64,000 nucleotides of DNA from Macrostomum hystrix (taxonomy: Eukaryota; Platyhelminthes; Macrostomidae), in the NCBI GenBank assembly GCA_950097015.1, contig CATNEN010000006.1, positions 248,001-312,000 of the forward strand. Reading direction: 5' to 3'. The notes beneath the pieces were generated by a model that worked only from the letters and a program-made list of their open reading frames with translations, ran no database searches and had not been told where the DNA came from. Each line of letters opens with the position of its first letter. Position 1 is the first letter of the stretch. Positions 57,200-64,000 of the stretch are shown here, one piece after another. The translations under genes and the position numbers were made by a program.

Positions 57200-57445
57200 G
57201 CGTGGCCTTATTGGGTCAGATGTGTAGCCGACAGCATGCACCACAGTGATTGCGCAGTACATCTGAAGGCTGTATATGACTGTTCAGTCCATGAACTAGA
57301 AGAACGCCACACCCACCCTCAATTACTCCAGCTGATGCTGGTACCCATGGAACGGCTGGGTGAACTGAAGCAAAGCAGAGTTGAGTGTCTCGCTAAAGGA
57401 CACAAATTGTTCCAATGGATTCAGGAATTGAATCGATCTGAGGAA
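57200..57445 (-). mobile_element. SINE A copy upstream of the Rho gene
   Basis: Plus strand: GAAGGCTGTATATGACTGTTCAG, TCCATGAACTAG, GCTGATGCTGGTACCCATGG, GAGTTGAGTGTCTCGCTAAA, then AGGAATTGAATCGATCTGAG at the tRNA-head end. The head is diverged. Confidence 0.75.
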
Positions 57446-60146
57446 TAATCTTGAATACTCCTAGGAGTTCATTACTTGCATAGGGGATAATGCCTAGAAA
57501 ATAGGCATGCTTATTAAGTCAGAGGTGACCTGGGTGTCCTCTGTCCAGTCCTGGATGAGTATGGCAAGAGGTACCACCTGTATGGAGTTGACATCTCATG
57601 GGTATAATAGTGCTTTATTTTTCTTATATGTTGATTGATATTTTCTGTTTATTTTTTGCCAATTTCAAAAAAAGTGTTCATGCTTTTACTGAACAAACTT
57701 TTCCTAGAAAGAGTACATAAATATGTAAATTGAATATTTTGTTTATGTGCACCAATTTGTTTTCCAAATGTCTGCTGCCCAACCCAATTTATACAATTAA
57801 TATATATAAATGCACTGGTATTTAATAAGGTAACTTTTTTGCTCTGAGAACCAAGTTCACCAAAACATATACAGCCTGTCTGACTTTTGATAGGATGTAG
57901 GAGCAATATTTTCTAAGAAAACATATAGTAAAGTATTTTGTTTAAATGGTTAAACAAATTGAAAAATATGTTTTAACATAGAAAACAATGTTCCACTATG
58001 ATGTAATATTTTGTTCTCAATGATGATTGAAAGAAATTGTTTCATGAATACAGGAGCAAAATCTAAAGAGAGCCTTAACATTTTTGTATTCAGTATTCAA
58101 AGACATACTTAGACATGTTCCTTAGTTCTTTATAAAACATAGGCCTATAGAGATGAATACTAAGAGAGTTCAAAAGAGAGAGATAGAAAGTATTGCTCTA
58201 TACCTGAGATTATTGGTAACATTGATAAAAGCCTAAACACTCAGATATACATGTAACATATAATAAAATAAATTGGCTAGACTAAATATGCTATCAGACT
58301 AGGCCTAACTAATAAAAACATACCATAACAAAAATATATCAATTATATTCTCATAAACTAATTACAAGAAAGCCCATACTTCTAAGAAATGTCTTAGTCA
58401 AATAAAGCTTCAAGTTTTTACGAATAAAGAGAGAAGTAAAGTTGGAAGAATCATGTTGAATAAGGAAAATAAAGGTAGTTATAAAATGAGCATTAATACG
58501 AAGCCAGAATTTAAATTGCTAAATGTCTGTATAGTTAGGGAAACCTCTGATCTACTGAAAGCCTTAAAGGACTAGTTATATTATATAAAGGTTGTCATAA
58601 AAGTTCAGTGTATTGGGGCAGAGCATAGATTGAAAGCTAGCTGATTGAAAATGGCTTTATCCATAGACAATTAAACACAAAGAGTGTTACACTTCAATTT
58701 TAAGTTCTTAAATAATTTCTTGCTTATGAAGCACAAAGTTTTTTACAGCATGAATAGCTGAGATCTTGCAAAAAAAGTTACTTGAAGCAGCATTAGTGAA
58801 ATTTGGCAATCAACATTCTTGAAGAAATCAGACAGACCCGAGGAGACTAAAACCTATCATAGGCCCTATAAGACAATTTGCTGCCGGATTTTTGTCATTC
58901 AAAATGACATGACGAAAAATATTTTTACCACAAATTAATTTACCATCTTTGAATTTACTACATAGGTAAAACATTTCACTACATAGTTTAGGCCCTATAT
59001 TTATTACATGCCATAGGCCTATGTACTACAGATTAAAAAATTGTAGGGGCCTATGCCGCTAGTGGTAGAACACTAGTGATGCAACATACATATATTAATA
59101 AATGAATTTACTACATATGCCTATTATTAAGACGTTCTGAAACCTGATAGAGATAGCAAGTCAAAATCTAAATTCTTCATATGAATCATATCAATGTCAT
59201 ATATCCCTGCTACAATTTTACAAATGCCAAATATAAAAATAGGAACTTTGTACATTTTTTCGTTCCAAATAATAAACCTAGACATAATTTAGCACAGAAA
59301 AAAACAATGCAACTAATATAACGACTCAAGTAGGGCCTATTTATTATTCATTAATTCATTAGAATTATTGCAGAGCCACCAAGATAGCGGAGGCACTTCG
59401 ATGAAAGGGCGGGACATTCTAGTTTCCGAAAATAGAAATCACGACACAGCAAATCCGGAAAAAACCGCAGAACACATTCGAAATAAAAAACTGAAGAAAA
59501 CACACAGAAACACAACAAAAGTGATTTATTTCTAAAAAATACGCGACTCCTTTCAAACAGAAACCGAGAAATTCAATGAGTCTTTGAATAGTCATGATTA
59601 AAAGTTACTACCTTTGAGTGTTTCATAATCCTTAGGACGAAAAAAAGTTGTAAGGTTTAATTTATTCTGGCAAATTAATTCTTTTAAACTTGTTGTTGCC
59701 ACAAAACAGTTTGTACTTTTTAAATTGTTATACGGTGCAAAAGGTTATAAGTCTATTTTTAACGTACGCAAGTTTCATTTTTTTAATTTAACATATTACA
59801 AGAAATTTGACTGACTATCGCTCTTTACATTTACTGACATCGTTAGATGAATTGATAATATTATTTCTGATAGATTTAAAAGCTTTGTCTTCGTTTCAGC
59901 GTTAGCATTTGTCTTTTTAAACACATTCGTTGTCATTGTTTTCTTATTCCTTAAAACCTGATACGCTATGCGGCTAGGCCTTGTAATATAGTTTTCCAAA
60001 AACGTCGTTTATTTGAACGTTGTCAGCGTGCTGATATCGTGTTTAAAGTGAAATAAATATTTAAGCCATTGTCATTAAAGCTAGGCATAAAAACGTTACA
60101 TTTTACTATCGCGAGCTTTTAGTGCAGTAAAAAATTCTTCTAAAAA
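57446..60146. other. AT-rich region between divergent Rho and RSK genes
   Basis: Very AT-rich. No coding exon seen. A less AT-rich stretch at about 59370-59470 (GGGCGGGACATTC) may mark a promoter or first untranslated exon for one of the flanking genes, but there is no direct evidence. Confidence 0.45.
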
Positions 60147-63496
<3,350 letters not shown>

Positions 63497-63534
63497 TAAA
63501 TTTAAAAAAAGGGGACGGATCTGGATTTATATTT

Positions 63535-63950
63535 TCTTGATTATTCAATCCTGGATTTATCCGGATTATTCAATCCTAGATTTATCCGGATTATTCAATC
63601 CTAGATTTATCCGGATTATTCAATCCTAGATTTATCCGGATTATTCAATCCTGGATTTATCCGGATTATTCAATCCTAGATTTATCCGGATTATTCAATC
63701 CTGGATTTATCCGGATTATTCAATCCTAGATTTATCCGGATTATTCAATCCTGGATTTATCCGGATTATTCAATCCTAGATTTATCCGGATTATTCAATC
63801 CTGGATTTATCCGGATTATTCAATCCTACATTTATCCGGATTATTCAATCCTAGATTTATCCGGATTATTCAATCCTGGATTTATCCGGATTATTCAATC
63901 CTACATTTATCCGGATTATTCAATCCTAGATTTACCCGGATTATTTAATT
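63535..63950 (+). repeat. Minisatellite, 25-bp unit, in RSK intron 3
   Basis: About 16 copies of a unit containing ATTTATCCGGATTATTCAAT followed by CCTAG or CCTGG. The G/A variants nearly alternate over part of the array, suggesting amplification of a dimer. Confidence 0.95.
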
Positions 63951-64000
63951 CTTATTATTCATTTTCGGATGCTACAATCAATAATTTTCGGATTTCCATG

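Overview
This is a window of an invertebrate animal nuclear genome. The genes are split by GT-AG introns, and the encoded families are metazoan: DEG/ENaC channels, a rhodopsin-type GPCR, Rho GTPase, p90 RSK, PLAC8, a C2orf81 homologue and an F-box/LRR protein. A lophotrochozoan, possibly a flatworm, would fit the short introns and heavy minisatellite load, but nothing here proves the phylum.

Layout. 1-7 kb: two tandem DEG/ENaC channel genes on the minus strand, the first cut by the window edge. 7.9-8.3 kb: an intact hAT-type non-autonomous transposon with a perfect 8-bp target duplication. 9.0-9.5 kb: a PLAC8/cornifelin gene (-). 10.7-14.3 kb: a C2orf81 homologue (-), divergent from a RING/coiled-coil gene (+, 16.3-18.6 kb). 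20.2-21.3 kb: a secreted protein gene (-). 23.6-25.6 kb: a four-TM protein gene (+) whose intron holds two minisatellites. 26.6-28.4 kb: a 7-TM receptor gene (+) whose 670-bp coding intron is almost pure 13-bp minisatellite. 29.7-30.3 kb: a one-exon four-TM protein (-). 32.9-39.1 kb: two paralogous three-exon genes (-) for small secreted precursors that share a peptide ending in an amidation/cleavage site, embedded among large minisatellites. 43.1-51.0 kb: a seven-exon gene (-) joining a zinc ribbon, low-complexity regions, an F-box and LRRs. 55.1-57.0 kb: a Rho GTPase (-). 60.1 kb to the end: the first exons of p90 RSK (+). The 51-55 kb and 57-60 kb stretches are AT-rich and non-coding, apart from a decayed Ty3/gypsy reverse-transcriptase fragment.

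Repeats dominate the rest. There are more than a dozen tandem arrays (units of 4, 9, 13, 16, 23, 25, 32, 33 bp), many inside introns. There are two tRNA-derived SINE families (one copy with a 10-bp target duplication, one pair nested), a piggyBac-like element at TTAA and hAT pieces. Three of the 16-bp arrays and the hAT element's internal array use related units.

The best candidate for something undescribed is the pair of peptide-precursor genes. They share exon phases and exon 2 length, and have a conserved SSDHRIAD...QYGIDL.AS-G-RRKR core that I cannot assign to a named family. The link between a hAT element and minisatellite arrays is second.
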